Program-made: the position numbers and the translations under genes
Shown here: positions 11,401 through 25,600 of the stretch, piece by piece
Layout of the letters: each line of letters begins with the position of its first letter
How positions within the stretch are numbered: position 1 is the stretch's first letter
Assembly: GCA_037893245.1 (NCBI GenBank)
Contig: JBAIAA010000873.1
Coordinates: forward strand, 124,001-188,000
Source of the DNA: Crossaster papposus
Taxonomy: Eukaryota > Echinodermata > Asteroidea > Velatida > Solasteridae
Direction of reading: 5' to 3'
DNA: 64,000 nucleotides
The notes under the pieces: model-generated
What the model saw: the letters and a program-made list of their open reading frames with translations, nothing else
The model's database searches: none
What the model was told of the DNA's origin: nothing

Positions 11401-11637
11401 TTCAAGCCCTTATTTGTGGGCGGGGATTGTGTGCACAAACCTATGGCGAATTTGAAACGCGTGTGTTAACGTTAACATTTTCAGAAAATCGAAATAAAAT
11501 ACTAACAAAGCATGCCCCGGGTCAAATTGCTAATTTTGCCATTCCTGTGGAGGCCCCCTCTATCTCCTAACACCCAGCCCCTTCCCGGGGCATGCTTTCC
11601 TTCATGCCCTTATTTGTGGGCGGGGATTGTGTGCACA
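8449..11637. repeat. 3.4-kb duplication, second copy, one monomer shorter
   Basis: Direct continuation of the first copy, so this is a tandem duplication. The monomer at about 5287-5486 of the first copy (with CAAATTTTGCC) has no counterpart here, leaving CCTATGTCG followed directly by the AAAATGTTCAG copy. New substitutions since the duplication are few, such as ACTAATAAAGC near 9708, AATAATAATAAAGC near 10501 and CTAATTTTTCC here versus CTAATTTGTCC near 8143. Confidence 0.9.
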
Positions 11638-11868
11638 AACCTATGGCGAATTTGAAACGCGTGTGTTAACGTTAACATTTTCAGAAAATCGAAATAAAAT
11701 ACTAACAAAGCATGCCCCGGGTCAAATTGCTAATTTTGCCATTCCTGGAGGCCCCACTCTATCTCCTAACACCCAGCCCCTTCCCGGGGCATGCTTTCCT
11801 TCATGCCCTTATTTGTGGGCGGGGATTGTGTGCACAAACCTATGGCGAATTTGAAACGCGTGTGTTAA
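10671..11868. repeat. 599-bp trimer higher-order repeat, two units
   Basis: Two units of 599 bp (10671-11269 and 11270-11868) each hold two 200-bp monomers and one 199-bp monomer. Ordered marks are TTACAATTTACAG, CCATGCCTGTGGAGG, CTTCAAGCCC, CCATTCCTGTGGAGG and GGCCCCACTC. The same trimer lies at 7482-8080 in the upstream 3.4-kb copy. Confidence 0.85.
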
Positions 11869-14866
11869 CGTTAACATTTTCAGAAAATCGAAATAAAATA
11901 CTAACAAAGCATGCCCCGGGTCAAATTGCTAATTTTGCCATTCCTGTGGAGGCCCCCTCTATCTCCTAACACCCAGCCCCTTCCCGGGGCATGCTTTCCT
12001 TCATGCCCTTATTTGTGGGCGGGGATTGTGTGCACAAACCTATGGCGAATTTGAAACGCGTGTGTTAACGTTAACATTTTCAGAAAATCGAAATAAAATA
12101 CTAGCAAAGCATGCCCCGGGTCAAATTGCTAATTTTGCCATTCCTGGAGGCCCCCCTCTATCTCCTAACACCCAGCCCCTTCCCGGGGCATGCTTTCCTT
12201 CATGCCCTTATTTGTGGGCGGGGATTGTGTGCACAAACCTATGGCGAATTTGAAACGCGTGTGTTAACGTTAACATTTTCAGAAAATCGAAATAAAATAC
12301 TAGCAAAGCATGCCCCGGGTCAAATTGCTAATTTTGCCATTCCTGGAGGCCCCCCTCTATCTCCTAACACCCAGCCCCTTCCCGGGGCATGCTTTCCTTC
12401 ATGCCCTTATTTGTGGGCGGGGATTGTGTGCACAAACCTATGGCGAATTTGAAACGCGTGTGTTAACGTTAACATTTTCAGAAAATCGAAATAAAATAAT
12501 AACAAAGCATGCCCCGGGTCAAATTGCTAATTTTGCCATTCCTGGAGGCCCCCCTCTATCTCCTAACACCCAGCCCCTTCCCGGGGCATGCTTTCCTTCA
12601 TGCCCTTATTTGTGGGCGGGGATTGTGTGCACAAACCTATGGCGAATTTGAAACGCGTGTGTTAACGTTAAAATGTTCAGAAAATCGAAATAAAATGCTA
12701 ACAAAGCATGCCAGGGGTCAAATTGCAAATTTTTCCATTCCTGGAGGCCCCCCTCTATCTCCTAACACCCAGCCCCTTCCCGGGGCATGCTTTCCTTCAT
12801 GCCCTTATTTGTGGGCGGGGATTGTGTGCACAAACCTATGGCGAATTTGAAACGCGTGTGTTAACGTTAACATTTTCAGAAAATCGAAATAAAATACTAA
12901 CAAAGCATGCCCCGGGTCAAATTGCTAATTTTGCCATTCCTGGAGGCCCCCCTATATCTCCTAACACCCAGCCCCTTCCCGGGGCATGCTTTCCTTCATG
13001 CCCTTATTTGTGGGCGGGGATTGTGTGCACAAACCTATGGCGAATTTGAAACGCGTGTGTTAACGTTAAAATTTTCAGAAAATCGAAATAAAATACTAAC
13101 AAAGCATGCCCCGGGTCAAATTGCTAATTTTGCCATTCCTGGAGGCCCCCCTCTATCTCCTAACACCCAGCCCCTTCCCGGGGCATGCTTTCCTTCATGC
13201 CCTTATTTGTGGGCGGGGATTGTGTGCACAAACCTATGGCGAATTTGAAACGCGTGTGTTAACGTTAAAATTTACAGAAAATCGAAATAAAATACTAACA
13301 AAGCATGCCCCGGGTCAAATTGCTAATTTTGCCATTCCTGGGGGCCCCCCTCTATCTCCTAACACCCAGCCCCTTCCCCGGGCATGCTTTTCTTCATGCC
13401 CTTATTTGTGGGCGGGGATTGTGTGCACAAACCTATGGCGAATTTGAAACGCGTGTGTTAACGTTAACATTTTCAGAAAATCGAAATAAAATACTAACAA
13501 AGTATGCCCCGGGTCAAATTGCTAATTTTGCCATTCCTGGAGGCCCCCCTCTATCTCCTAACACCCAGCCCCTTCCCGGGGCATGCTTTCCTTCATGCCC
13601 TTATTTGTGGGCGGGGATTGTGTGCACAAACCTATGGCGAATTTGAAACGCGTGTGTTAACGTTAAAATTTTCAGAAAATCGAAATAAAATACTAACAAA
13701 GCATGCCCCGGGTCAAATTGCTAATTTTGCCATTCCTGGAGGCCCCCCTATATCTCCTAACACCCAGCCCCTTCCCGGGGCATGCTTTCCTTCATGCCCT
13801 TATTTGTGGGCGGGGATTGTGTGCACAAACCTATGGCGAATTTGAAACGCGTGTGTTAACGTTAAAATTTTCAGAAAATCGAAATAAAATACTAACAAAG
13901 CATGCCCCGGGTCAAATTGCTAATTTTGCCATTCCTGGAGGCCCCCCTCTATCTCCTAACACCCAGCCCCTTTCCGGGGCATGCTTTCCTTCATGCCCTT
14001 ATTTGTGGGCGGGGATTGTGTGCACAAACCTATGGCGAATTTGAAACGCGTGTGTTAACGTTAAAATTTACAGAAAATCGAAATAAAATACTAACAAAGC
14101 ATGCCCCGGGTCAAATGGCTAATTTTGCCATTCCTGGAGGCCCCCCTCTATCTCCTAACACCCAGCCCCTTCCCGGGGCATGCTTTCCTTCATGCCCTTA
14201 TTTGTGGGCGGGGATTGTGTGCACAAACCTATGGCGAATTTGAAACGCGTGTGTTAACGTTAACATTTTCAGAAAATCGAAATAAAATAATAACAAAGCA
14301 TGCCCCGGGTCAAATTGCTAATTTTGCCATTCCTGGAGGCCCCCCTCTATCTCCTAACACCCAGCCCCTTCCCGGGGCATGCTTTCCTTCATGCCCTTAT
14401 TTGTGGGCGGGGATTGTGTGCACAAACCTATGGCGAATTTGAAACGCGTGTGTTAACGTTAACATTTTCAGAAAATCGAAATAAAATACTAACAAAGCAT
14501 GCCCCGGGTCAAATTGCTAATTTTGCCATTCCTGGAGGCCCCCCTCTATCTCCTAACACCCAGCCCCTTCCCGGGGCATGCTTTCCTTCATGCCCTTATT
14601 TGTGGGCGGGGATTGTGTGCACAAACCTATGGCGAATTTGAAACGCGTGTGTTAACGTTAACATTTTCAGAAAATCGAAATAAAATACTAACAAAGCATG
14701 CCCCGGGTCAAATTGCTAATTTTGCCATTCCTGGAGGCCCCCCTCTATCTCCTAACACCCAGCCCCTTCCCGGGGCATGCTTTCCTTCATGCCCTTATTT
14801 GTGGGCGGGGATTGTGTGCACAAACCTATGGCGAATTTGAAACGCGTGTGTTAACGTTAAAATGTT

Positions 14867-17100
14867 CAGAAAATCGAAATAAAATGCTAACAAAGCATGC
14901 CCCGGGTCAAATTGCAAATTTTTCCATTCCTGGAGGCCCCCCTCTATCTCCTAACACCCAGCCCCTTCCCGGGGCATGCTTTCCTTCATGCCCTTATTTG
15001 TGGGCGGGTATTGTGTGCACAAACCTATGGCGAATTTGAAACGCGTGTGTTAACGTTAACATTTTCAGAAAATCGAAATAAAATACTAACAAAGCATGCC
15101 CCGGGTCAAATTGCTAATTTTGCCATTCCTGGAGGCCCCCCTCTATCTCCTAACACCCAGCCCCTTCCCGGGGCATGCTTTCCTTCATGCCCTTATTTGT
15201 GGGCGGGGATTGTGTGCACAAACCTATGGCGAATTTGAAACGCGTGTGTTAACGTTACAATTTTCAGAAAATCGAAATAAAATACTAACAAAGCATGCCC
15301 CGGGTCAAATTGCTAATTTTGCCATTCCTGGAGGCCCCCCTATATCTCCTAACACCCAGCCCCTTCCCGGGGCATGCTTTCCTTCATGCCCTTATTTGTG
15401 GGCGTGGATTGTGTGCACAAACCTATGGCGAATTTGAAACGCGTGTGGTAACATTAACATTTTCAGAAAATCGAAATAAAATACTAACAAAGCATGCCCC
15501 GGGTCAAATTGCTAATTTTGCCATTCCTGGAGGCCCCCCTCTATCTCCTAACACCCAGCCCCTTCTCGGGGCATGCTTTCCTTCATGCCCTTATTTGTGG
15601 GCGGGGATTGTGTGCACAAACCTATGGCGAAATGAAACGCGTGTGTTAACGTTAACATTTTCAGAAAATCGAAATAAAATACTAACAAAGCATTCCCCGG
15701 GTCAAATTGCTAATTTTGCCATTCCTGGAGGCCCCCCTCTATCTCCTAACACCCAGCCCCTTCCCGGGGCATGCTTTCCTTCATGCCCTTATTTGTGGGC
15801 GGAGATTGTGTGCACAAACCTATGGCGAATTTGAAACGCGTGTGTTAACGTTAAAATGTTCAGAAAATCGAAATAAAATGCTAACAAAGCATGCCCCGGG
15901 TCAAATTGCAAATTTTTCCATTCCTGGAGGCCCCCCTCTATCTCCTAACACCCAGCCCCTTCCCGGGGCATGCTTTCCTTCATGCCCTTATTTGTGGGCG
16001 GGTATTGTGTGCACAAACCTATGGCGAATTTGAAACGCGTGTGTTAACGTTAACATTTTCAGAAAATCGAAATAAAATACTAACAAAGCATGCCCCGGGT
16101 CAAATTGCTAATTTTGCCATTCCTGGAGGCCCCCCTCTATCTCCTAACACCCAGCCCCTTCCCGGGGCATGCTTTCCTTCATGCCCTTATTTGTGGGCGG
16201 GGATTGTGTGCACAAACCTATGGCGAATTTGAAACGCGTGTGTTAACGTTACAATTTTCAGAAAATCGAAATAAAATACTAACAAAGCATGCCCCGGGTC
16301 AAATTGCAAATTTTGCCATTCCTGGAGGCCCCCCTCTATCTCCTAACACCCAGCCCCTTCCCGGGGCATGCTTTCCTTCATGCCCTTATTTGTGGGCGGG
16401 GATTGTGTGCACAAACCTATGGCGAATTTGAAACGCGTGTGTTAACGTTAACATTTTCAGAAAATTGAAATAAAATACTAACAAAGCATGCCCCGGGTCA
16501 AATTGCTAATTTTGCCATTCCTGGAGGGCCCCCTATATCTCCTAACACCCAGCCCCTTCCCGGGGCATGCTTTCCTTCATGCCCTTATTTGTGGGCGTGG
16601 ATTGTGTGCACAAACCTATGGCGAATTTGAAACGCGTGTGGTAACATTAACATTTTCAGAAAATCGAAATAAAATACTAACAAAGCATGCCCCGGGTCAA
16701 ATTGCTAATTTTGCCCTTCCTGGAGGCCCCCCTCTATCTCCTAACACCCAGCCCCTTCCCGGGGCATGCTTTCCTTCATGCCCTTATTTGTGGGCGGGGA
16801 TTGTGTGCACAAACCTATGGCGAATTTGAAACGCGTGTGTTAACGTTAACATTTTCAGAAAATCGAAATAAAATACTAACAAAGCATGCCCCGGGTCAAA
16901 TTGCTAATTTTGCCATTCCTGGAGGCCCCCCTCTATCTCCTAACACCCAGCCCCTTCTCGGGGCATGCTTTCCTTCATGCCCTTATTTGTGGGCGGGGAT
17001 TGTGTGCACAAACCTATGGCGAAATGAAACGCGTGTGTTAACGTTAAAATTTTCAGAAAATCGAAATAAAATACTAACAAAGCATTCCCCGGGTCAAATT
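14867..17100. repeat. Duplicated 5- to 7-monomer unit with AAATGCTAAC mark
   Basis: AAATGCTAACAAAGC, GCAAATTTTTCC and GGGCGGGTATTG occur in order near 14884-15008 and again near 15878-16002 (offset 994, five monomers). Further right, the CTATATCTCC/GTGGTAACATTAAC monomer recurs at an offset of 1193 and the GAAATG monomer at about 1394, so the second unit gained monomers. Related marks are at 12698 and 18668. Confidence 0.7.
15295..15706. repeat. Linked-variant cassette with a 198-bp monomer
   Basis: Consecutive monomers carry CCCCTATATCTCC with GGGCGTGG, then CCTTCTCGGGGC with GGCGAAATGAAACG (one base shorter than GGCGAATTTGAAACG), then GCATTCCCCGGG. This order recurs, whole or in part, with the GAAATG monomer near 15627, 17021, 19608, 20204, 22592, 23985, 28370, 33354, 35740, 38534 and 40333. 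GAAATAACTGCG near 34549 and 36937 is a further derivative. The GCATTCCCC change breaks the GCATGC of the first inverted arm. The cassette was not seen before 15 kb. Confidence 0.8.
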
Positions 17101-20100
17101 GCTAATTTTGCCATTCCTGGAGGCCCCCCTCTATCTCCTAACACCCAGCCCCTTCTCGGGGCATGCTTTCCTTCATGCCCTTATTTGTGGGCGGGGATTG
17201 TGTGCACAAACCTATGGCGAATTTGAAACGCGTGTGTTAACGTTAACATTTTCAGAAAATCGAAATAAAATACTAGCAAAGCATGCCCAGGGTCAAATTG
17301 CTAATTTTGCCATTCCTGGAGGCCCCCCTCTATCTCCTAACACCCAGCCCCTTCCCGGGGCATGCTTTCCTTCATGCCCTTATTTGTGGGCGGGGATTGT
17401 GTGCACAAACCTATGGCGAATTTGAAACGCGTGTGTTAACGTTAACATTTTCAGAAAATCGAAATAAAATACTAGCAAAGCATGCCCCGGGTCAAATTGC
17501 TAATTTTGCCATTCCTGGAGGCCCCCCTCTATCTCCTAACACCCAGCCCCTTCCTGGGGCATGCTTTCCTTCATGCCCTTATTTGTGGGCGGGGATTGTG
17601 TGCACAAACCTATGGCGAATTTGAAACGCGTGTGTTAACGTTACAATTTACAGAAAATCGAAATAAAATACTAACAAAGCATGCCCCGGGTCAAATTGCT
17701 AATTTTGCCATTCCTGGAGGCCCCCCTCTATCTCCTAACACCCAGCCCCTTCCCGGGGCATGCTTTCCTTCATGCCCTTATTTGTGGGCGGGGATTGTGT
17801 GCACAAACCTATGGCGAATTTGAAACGCGTGTGTTAACGTTAACATTTTCAGAAAATCGAAATAAAATACTAGCAAAGCATGCCCCGGGTCAAATTGCTA
17901 ATTTTGCCATTCCTGGAGGCCCCCCTCTATCTCCTAACACCCAGCCCCTTCCCGGGGCATGCTTTCCTTCATGCCCTTATTTGTGGGCGGGGATTGTGTG
18001 CACAAACCTATGGCGAATTTGAAACGCGTGTGTTAACGTTACAATTTACAGAAAATCTAAATAAAATACTAACAAAGCATGCCCCGGGTCAAATTGCTAA
18101 TTTTGCCATTCCTGTGGAGGCCCCCTCTATCTCCTAACACCCAGCCCCTTCCCGGGGCATGCTTTCCTTCAAGCCCTTATTTGTGGGCGGGGATTGTGTG
18201 CACAAACCTATGGCGAATTTGAAACGCGTGTGTTAACGTTAACATTTTCAGAAAATCGAAATAAAATACTAACAAAGCATGCCCCGGGTCAAATTGCTAA
18301 TTTTTCCATTCCTGTGGAGGCCCCCTCTATCTCCTAACACCCAGCCCCTTCCCGGGGCATGCTTTCCTTCATGCCCTTATTTGTGGGCGGGGATTGTGTG
18401 CACAAACCTATGGCGAATTTGAAACGCGTGTGTTAACGTTAACATTTTCAGAAAAATCGAAATAAAATACTAACAAAGCATGCCCCGGGTCAAATTGCTA
18501 ATTTTGCCATTCCTGGAGGCCCCCCTCTATCTCCTAACACCCAGCCCCTTCCCGGGGCATGCTTTCCTTCATGCCCTTATTTGTGGGCGGGGATTGTGTG
18601 CACAAACCTATGGCGAATTTGAAACGCGTGTGTTAACGTTAAAATGTTCAGAAAATCGAAATAAAATGCTAACAAAGCATGCCCCGGGTCAAATTGCAAA
18701 TTTTTCCATTCCTGGAGGCCCCCATCTATCTCCTAACACCCAGCCCCTTCCCGGGGCATGCTTTCCTTCATGCCCTTATTTGTGGGCGGGGATTGTGTGC
18801 ACAAACCTATGGCGAATTTGAAACGCGTGTGTTAACGTTACAATTTTCAGAAAATCGAAATAAAATACTAACAAAGCATGCCCCGGGTCAAATTGCAAAT
18901 TTTGCCATTCCTGGAGGCCCCCCTCTTTCTCCTAACACCCAGCCCCTTCCCGGGGCATGCTTTCCTTCATGCCCTTATTTGTGGGCGGGGATTGTGTGCA
19001 CAAACCTATGGCGAATTTGAAACGCGTGTGTTAACGTTAACATTTTCAGAAAATCGAAATAAAATACTAACAAAGCATGCCCCGGGTCAAATTGCTAATT
19101 TTGCCATTCCTGGAGGCCCCCCTATATCTCCTAACACCCAGCCCCTTCCCGGGGCATGCTTTCCTTCATGCCCTTATTTGTGGGCGTGGATTGTGTGCAC
19201 AAACCTATGACGAATTTGAAACGCGTGTGTTAACGTTAACATTTTCAGAAAATCGAAATAAAATACTAACAAAGCATGCCCCGGGTCAAATTGCTAATTT
19301 TGCCCTTCCTGGAGGCCCCCTCTATCTCCTAACACCCAGCCCCTTCCCGGGGCATGCTTTCCTTCATGCCCTTATTTGTGGGCGGGGATTGTGTGCACAA
19401 ACCTATGGCGAATTTGAAACGCGTGTGTTAACGTTAACATTTTCAGAAAATCGAAATCAAATACTAACAAAGCATGCCCCGGGTCAAATTGCTAATTTTG
19501 CCATTCCTGGAGGCCCCCCTCTATCTCCTAACACCCAGCCCCTTCTCGGGGCATGCTTTCCTTCATGCCCTTATTTGTGGGCGGGGATTGTGTGCACAAA
19601 CCTATGGCGAAATGAAACGCGTCTGTTAACGTTAACATTTTCAGAAAATCGAAATAAAATACTAACAAAGCATTCCCCGGGTCAAATTGCTAATTTTGCC
19701 ATTCCTGGAGGCCCCCCTCTATCTCCTAACACCCAGCCCCTTCCCGGGGCATGCTTTCCTTCATGCCCTTATTTGTGGGCGGGGATTGTGTGCACAAACC
19801 TATGGCGAATTTGAAACGCGTGTGTTAACGTTAACATTTTCAGAAAATCGAAATAAAATACTAACAAAGCATGCCCCGGGTCAAATTGCTAATTTTGCCA
19901 TTCCTGGAGGCCCCCCTATATCTCCTAACACCCAGCCCCTTCCCGGGGCATGCTTTCCTTCATGCCCTTATTTGTGGGCGGGGATTGTGTGCACAAACCT
20001 ATGGCGAATTTGAAACGCGTGTGTTAACGTTAACATTTTCAGAAAATCGAAATCAAATACTAACAAAGCATGCCCCGGGTCAAATTGCTAATTTTGCCAT

Positions 20101-21064
20101 TCCTGGAGGCCCCCCTCTATCTCCTAACACCCAGCCCCTTCTCGGGGCATGCTTTCCTTCATGCCCTTATTTGTGGGCGGGGATTGTGTGCACAAACCTA
20201 TGGCGAAATGAAACGCGTGTGTTAACGTTAACATTTTCAGAAAATCGAAATAAAATACTAACAAAGCATTCCCCGGGTCAAATTGCTAATTTTGCCATTC
20301 CTGGAGGCCCCCCTCTATCTCCTAACACCCAGCCCCTTCCCGGGGCATGCTTTCCTTCATGCCCTTATTTGTGGGCGGGGATTGTGTGCACAAACCTATG
20401 GCGAATTTGAAACGCGTGTGTTAACGTTAACAATTTCAGAAAATCGAAATAAAATACTAGCAAAGCATGCCCCGGGTCAAATTGCTAATTTTGCCATTCC
20501 TGGAGGCCCCCCTCTATCTCCTAACACCCAGCCCCTTCCCGGGGCATGCTTTCCTTCTTGCCCTTATTTGTGGGCGGGGATTGTGTGCACAAACCTATGG
20601 CGAATTTGAAACACGTGTGTTAACGTTAACATTTTCAGAAAATCGAAATAAAATACTAGCAAAGCATGCCCCGGGTCAAATTGCTAATTTTGCCATTCCT
20701 GGAGGCCCCCCTCTATCTCCTAACACCCAGCCCCTTCCCGGGGCATGCTTTCCTTCATGCCCTTATTTGTGGGCGGGGATTGTGTGCACAAACCTATGGC
20801 GAATTTGAAACGCGTGTGTTAACGTTACAATTTACAGAAAATCGAAATAAAATACTAACAAAGCATGCCCCGGGTCAAATTGCTAATTTTGCCATTCCTG
20901 TGGAGGCCCCCTCTATCTCCTAACACCCAGCCCCTTCCCGGGGCATGCTTTCCTTCAAGCCCTTATTTGTGGGCGGGGATTGTGTGCACAAACCTATGGC
21001 GAATTTGAAACGCGTGTGTTAACGTTAACATTTTCAGAAAATCGAAATAAAATACTAGCAAAGC

Positions 21065-24000
21065 ATGCCCCGGGTCAAATTGCTAATTTTGCCATTCCTG
21101 GAGGCCCCCCTCTATCTCCTAACACCCAGCCCCTTCCCGGGGCATGCTTTCCTTCATGCCCTTATTTGTGGGCGGGGATTGTGTGCACAAACCTATGGCG
21201 AATTTGCAACGCGTGTGTTAACGTTAACATTTTCAGAAAATCGAAATAAAATACTAACAAAGCATGCCCCGGGTCAAATTGCTAATTTTGCCATTCCTGG
21301 AGGCCCCCCTCTATCTCCTAACACCCAGCCCCTTCCCGGGGCATGCTTTCCTTCATGCCCTTATTTGTGGGCGGGGATTGTGTGCACAAACCTATGGCGA
21401 ATTTGAAACGCGTGTGTTAACGTTACAATTTACAGAAAATCGAAATAAAATACTAACAAAGCATGCCCCGGGTCAAATTGCTAATTTTGCCATTCCTGTG
21501 GAGGCCCCCTCTATCTCCTAACACCCAGCCCCTTCCCGGGGCATGCTTTCCTTCAAGCCCTTATTTGTGGGCGGGGATTGTGTGCACAAACCTATGGCGA
21601 ATTTGAAACGCGTGTGTTAACGTTAACATTTTCAGAAAATCGAAATAAAATACTAGCAAAGCATGCCCCGGGTCAAATTGCTAATTTTGCCATTCCTGGA
21701 GGCCCCCCTCTATCTCCTAACACCCAGCCCCTTCCCGGGGCATGCTTTCCTTCATGCCCTTATTTGTGGGCGGGGATTGTGTGCACAAACCTATGGCGAA
21801 TTTGAAACGCGTGTGTTAACGTTAACATTTTCAGAAAATCGAAATAAAATACTAACAAAGCATGCCCCGGGTCAAATTGCAAATTTTGCCATTCCTGGAG
21901 GCCCCCCTCTATCTCCTAACACCCAGCCCCTTCCCGGGGCATGCTTTCCTTCATGCCCTTATTTGTGGGCGGGGATTGTGTGCACAAACCTATGGCGAAT
22001 TTGAAACGCGTGTGCTAACGTTAACATTTTCAGAAAATTGAAATAAAATACTAACAAAGCATGCCCCGGGTCAAATTGCTAATTTTGCCATTCCTGGAGG
22101 CCCCCCTATATCTCCTAACACCCAGCCCCTTCCCGGGGCATGCTTTCCTTCATGCCCTTATTTGTGGGCGTGGATTGTGTGCACAAACCTATGGCGAATT
22201 TGAAACGCCTGTGGTAACGTTAAAATTTTCAGAAAATCGAAATAAAATACTAACAAAGCATGCCCCGGGTCAAATTGCTAATTTTGCCCTTCCTGGAGGC
22301 CCCCCTCTATCTCCTAACACCCAGCCCCTTCCCGGGGCATGCTTTCCTTCATGCCCTTATTTGTGGGCGGGGATTGTGTGCACAAACCTATGGCGAATTT
22401 CAAACGCGTGTGTTAACGTTAACATTTTCAGAAAATCGAAATAAAATACTAACAAAGCATGCCCCGGGTCAAATTGCTAATTTTGCCATTCCTGGAGGCC
22501 CCCCTCTATCTCCTAACACCCAGCCCCTTCTCGGGGCATGCTTTCCTTCATGCCCTTATTTGTGGGCGGGGATTGTGTGCACAAACCTATGGCGAAATGA
22601 AACGCGTGTGTTAACGTTAAAATTTTCAGAAAATCAAAATAAAATAATAACAAAGCATTCCCCGGGTCAAATTGCTAATTTTGCCATTCCTGGAGGCCCC
22701 CCTCTATCTCCTAACACCCAGCCCCTTCTCGGGGCATGCTTTCCTTCATGCCCTTATTTGTGGGCGGGGATTGTGTGCACAAACCTATGGCGAATTTGAA
22801 ACGCGTGTGTTAACGTTAACATTTTCAGAAAATCGAAATAAAATACTAGCAAAGCATGCCCCGGGTCAAATTGCTAATTTTGCCATTCCTGGAGGCCCCC
22901 CTCTTTCTCCTAACACCCAGCCCCTTCCCGGGGCATGCTTTCCTTCATGCCCTTATTTGTGGGCGGGATTGTGTGCACAAACCTATGGCGAATTTGAAAC
23001 GCGTGTGTTAACGTTAACATTTTCAGAAAATCGAAATAAAATACTAGCAAAGCATGCCCCGGGTCAAATTGCTAATTTTGCCATTCCTGGAGGCCCCCCT
23101 CTATCTCCTAACACCCAGCCCCTTCCCGGGGCATGCTTTCCTTCATGCCCTTATTTGTGGGCGGGGATTGTGTGCACAAACCTATGGCGAATTTGAAACG
23201 CGTGTGTTAACGTTACAATTTACAGAAAATCGAAATAAAATACTAACAAAGCATGCCCCGGGTCAAATTGCTAATTTTGCCATTCCTGTGGAGGCCCCCT
23301 CTATCTCCTAACACCCAGCCCCTTCCCGGGGCATGCTTTCCTTCAAGCCCTTATTTGTGGGCGGGGATTGTGTGCACAAACCTATGGCGAATTTGAAACG
23401 CGTGTGTTAACGTTAACATTTTCAGAAAATCGAAATAAAATACTAACAAAGCATGCCCCGGGTCAAATTGCTAATTTTGCCATTCCTGGAGGCCCCCCTA
23501 TATCTCCTAACACCCAGCCCCTTCCCGGGGCATGCTTTCCTTCATGCCCTTATTTGTGGGCGTGGATTGTGTGCACAAACCTATGGCGAATTTGAAACGC
23601 CTGTGGTAACGTTAACATTTTCAGAAAATCGAAATAAAATACTAACAAAGCATGCCCCGGGTCAAATTGCTAATTTTGCCCTTCCTGGAGGCCCCCCTCT
23701 ATCTCCTAACACCCAGCCCCTTCCCGGGGCATGCTTTCCTTCATGCCCTTATTTGTGGGCGGGGATTGTGTGCACAAACCTATGGCGAATTTGAAACGCG
23801 TGTGTTAACGTTAACATTTTCAGAAAATCGAAATAAAATACTAACAAAGCATGCCCCGGGTCAAATTGCTAATTTTGCCATTCCTGGAGGCCCCCCTCTA
23901 TCTCCTAACACCCAGCCCCTTCTCGGGGCATGCTTTCCTTCATGCCCTTATTTGTGGGCGGGGATTGTGTGCACAAACCTATGGCGAAATGAAACGCGTG

Positions 24001-25600
24001 TGTTAACGTTAAAATTTTCAGAAAATCGAAATAAAATAATAACAAAGCATTCCCCGGGTCAAATTGCTAATTTTGCCATTCCTGGAGGCCCCCCTCTATC
24101 TCCTAACACCCAGCCCCTTCTCGGGGCATGCTTTCCTTCATGCCCTTATTTGTGGGCGGGGATTGTGTGCACAAACCTATGGCGAATTTGAAACGCGTGT
24201 GTTAACGTTAACATTTTCAGAAAATCGAAATAAAATACTAGCAAAGCATGCCCCGGGTCAAATTGCTAATTTTGCCATTCCTGGAGGCCCCCCTCTATCT
24301 CCTAACACCCAGCCCCTTCCCGGGACATGCTTTCCTTCATGCCCTTATTTGTGGGCGGGATTGTGTGCACAAACCTATGGCGAATTTGAAACGCGTGTGT
24401 TAACGTTAACATTTTCAGAAAATCGAAATAAAATACTAGCAAAGCATGCCCCGGGTCAAATTGCTAATTTTGCCATTCCTGGAGGCCCCCCTCTATCTCC
24501 TAACACCCAGCCCCTTCCCGGGGCATGCTTTCCTTCATGCCCTTATTTGTGGGCGGGGATTGTGTGCACAAACCTATGGCGAATTTGAAACGCGTGTGTT
24601 AACGTTACAATTTACAGAAAATCGAAATAAAATACTAACAAAGCATGCCCCGGGTCAAATTGCTAATTTTGCCATTCCTGTGGAGGCCCCCTCTATCTCC
24701 TAACACCCAGCCCCTTCCCGGGGCATGCTTTCCTTCAAGCCCTTATTTGTGGGCGGGGATTGTGTGCACAAACCTATGGCGAATTTGAAACGCGTGTGTT
24801 AACGTTAACATTTTCAGAAAATCGAAATAAAATACTAACAAAGCATGCCCCGGGTCAAATTGCTAATTTTGCCATTCCTGTGGAGGCCCCCTCTATCTCC
24901 TAACACCCAGCCCCTTCCCGGGGCATGCTTTCCTTCATGCCCTTATTTGTGGGCGGGGATTGTGTGCACAAACCTATGGCGAATTTGAAACGCGTGTGTT
25001 AACGTTAACATTTTCAGAAAATCGAAATAAAATACTAGCAAAGCATGCCCCGGGTCAAATTGCTAATTTTGCCATTCCTGGAGGCCCCCCTCTATCTCCT
25101 AACACCCAGCCCCTTCCCGGGGCATGCTTTCCTTCATGCCCTTATTTGTGGGCGGGGATTGTGTGCACAAACCTATGGCGAATTTGAAACGCGTGTGTTA
25201 ACGTTAACATTTTCAGAAAATCGAAATAAAATACTAGCAAAGCATGCCCCGGGTCAAATTGCTAATTTTGCCATTCCTGGAGGCCCCCCTCTATCTCCTA
25301 ACACCCAGCCCCTTCCCGGGGCATGCTTTCCTTCATGCCCTTATTTGTGGGCGGGGATTGTGTGCACAAACCTATGGCGAATTTGAAACGCGTGTGTTAA
25401 CGTTACAATTTACAGAAAATCGAAATAAAATACTAACAAAGCATGCCCCGGGTCAAATTGCTAATTTTGCCATTCCTGTGGAGGCCCCCTCTATCTCCTA
25501 ACACCCAGCCCCTTCCCGGGGCATGCTTTCCTTCAAGCCCTTATTTGTGGGCGGGGATTGTGTGCACAAACCTATGGCGAATTTGAAACGCGTGTGTTAA
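21065..25600. repeat. Large block, matched by 26842-30000
   Basis: Markers here recur 5777 bp downstream up to about 23440 (for example GAATTTGCAACGCG 21205/26982, GTGCTAACG, AAACGCCTGTGG). From about 24446 they recur 4385 bp downstream. The offsets differ by 1392, exactly the internal 7-mer, so the downstream copy has one 7-mer where this block has two. Confidence 0.8.
22050..24834. repeat. Tandem duplication of a 1392-bp 7-mer
   Basis: About 22050-23441 and 23442-24834 are two copies offset by 1392 bp. Shared marks are CCCTATATCTCC with GGGCGTGG, AAACGCCTGTGGTAACG (22207/23599), TTGCCCTTCC, two CTTCTCGGGGC monomers, GGCGAAATG, AATAATAACAAAGCATTCC, the one-G-short GGGCGGGATTG and a 200-bp CAAGCCC pair. 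The start of the first copy differs (GTGCTAACG, AAATTG). Confidence 0.88.

Noticed and set aside
19077-19814. Longest open frame, 245 aa, and several of 174-184 aa
   Set aside because: These arise where a one-base loss makes a 198-bp monomer (or a G tract alters length) so that consecutive repeats stay in frame. Length follows the indel and not selection.
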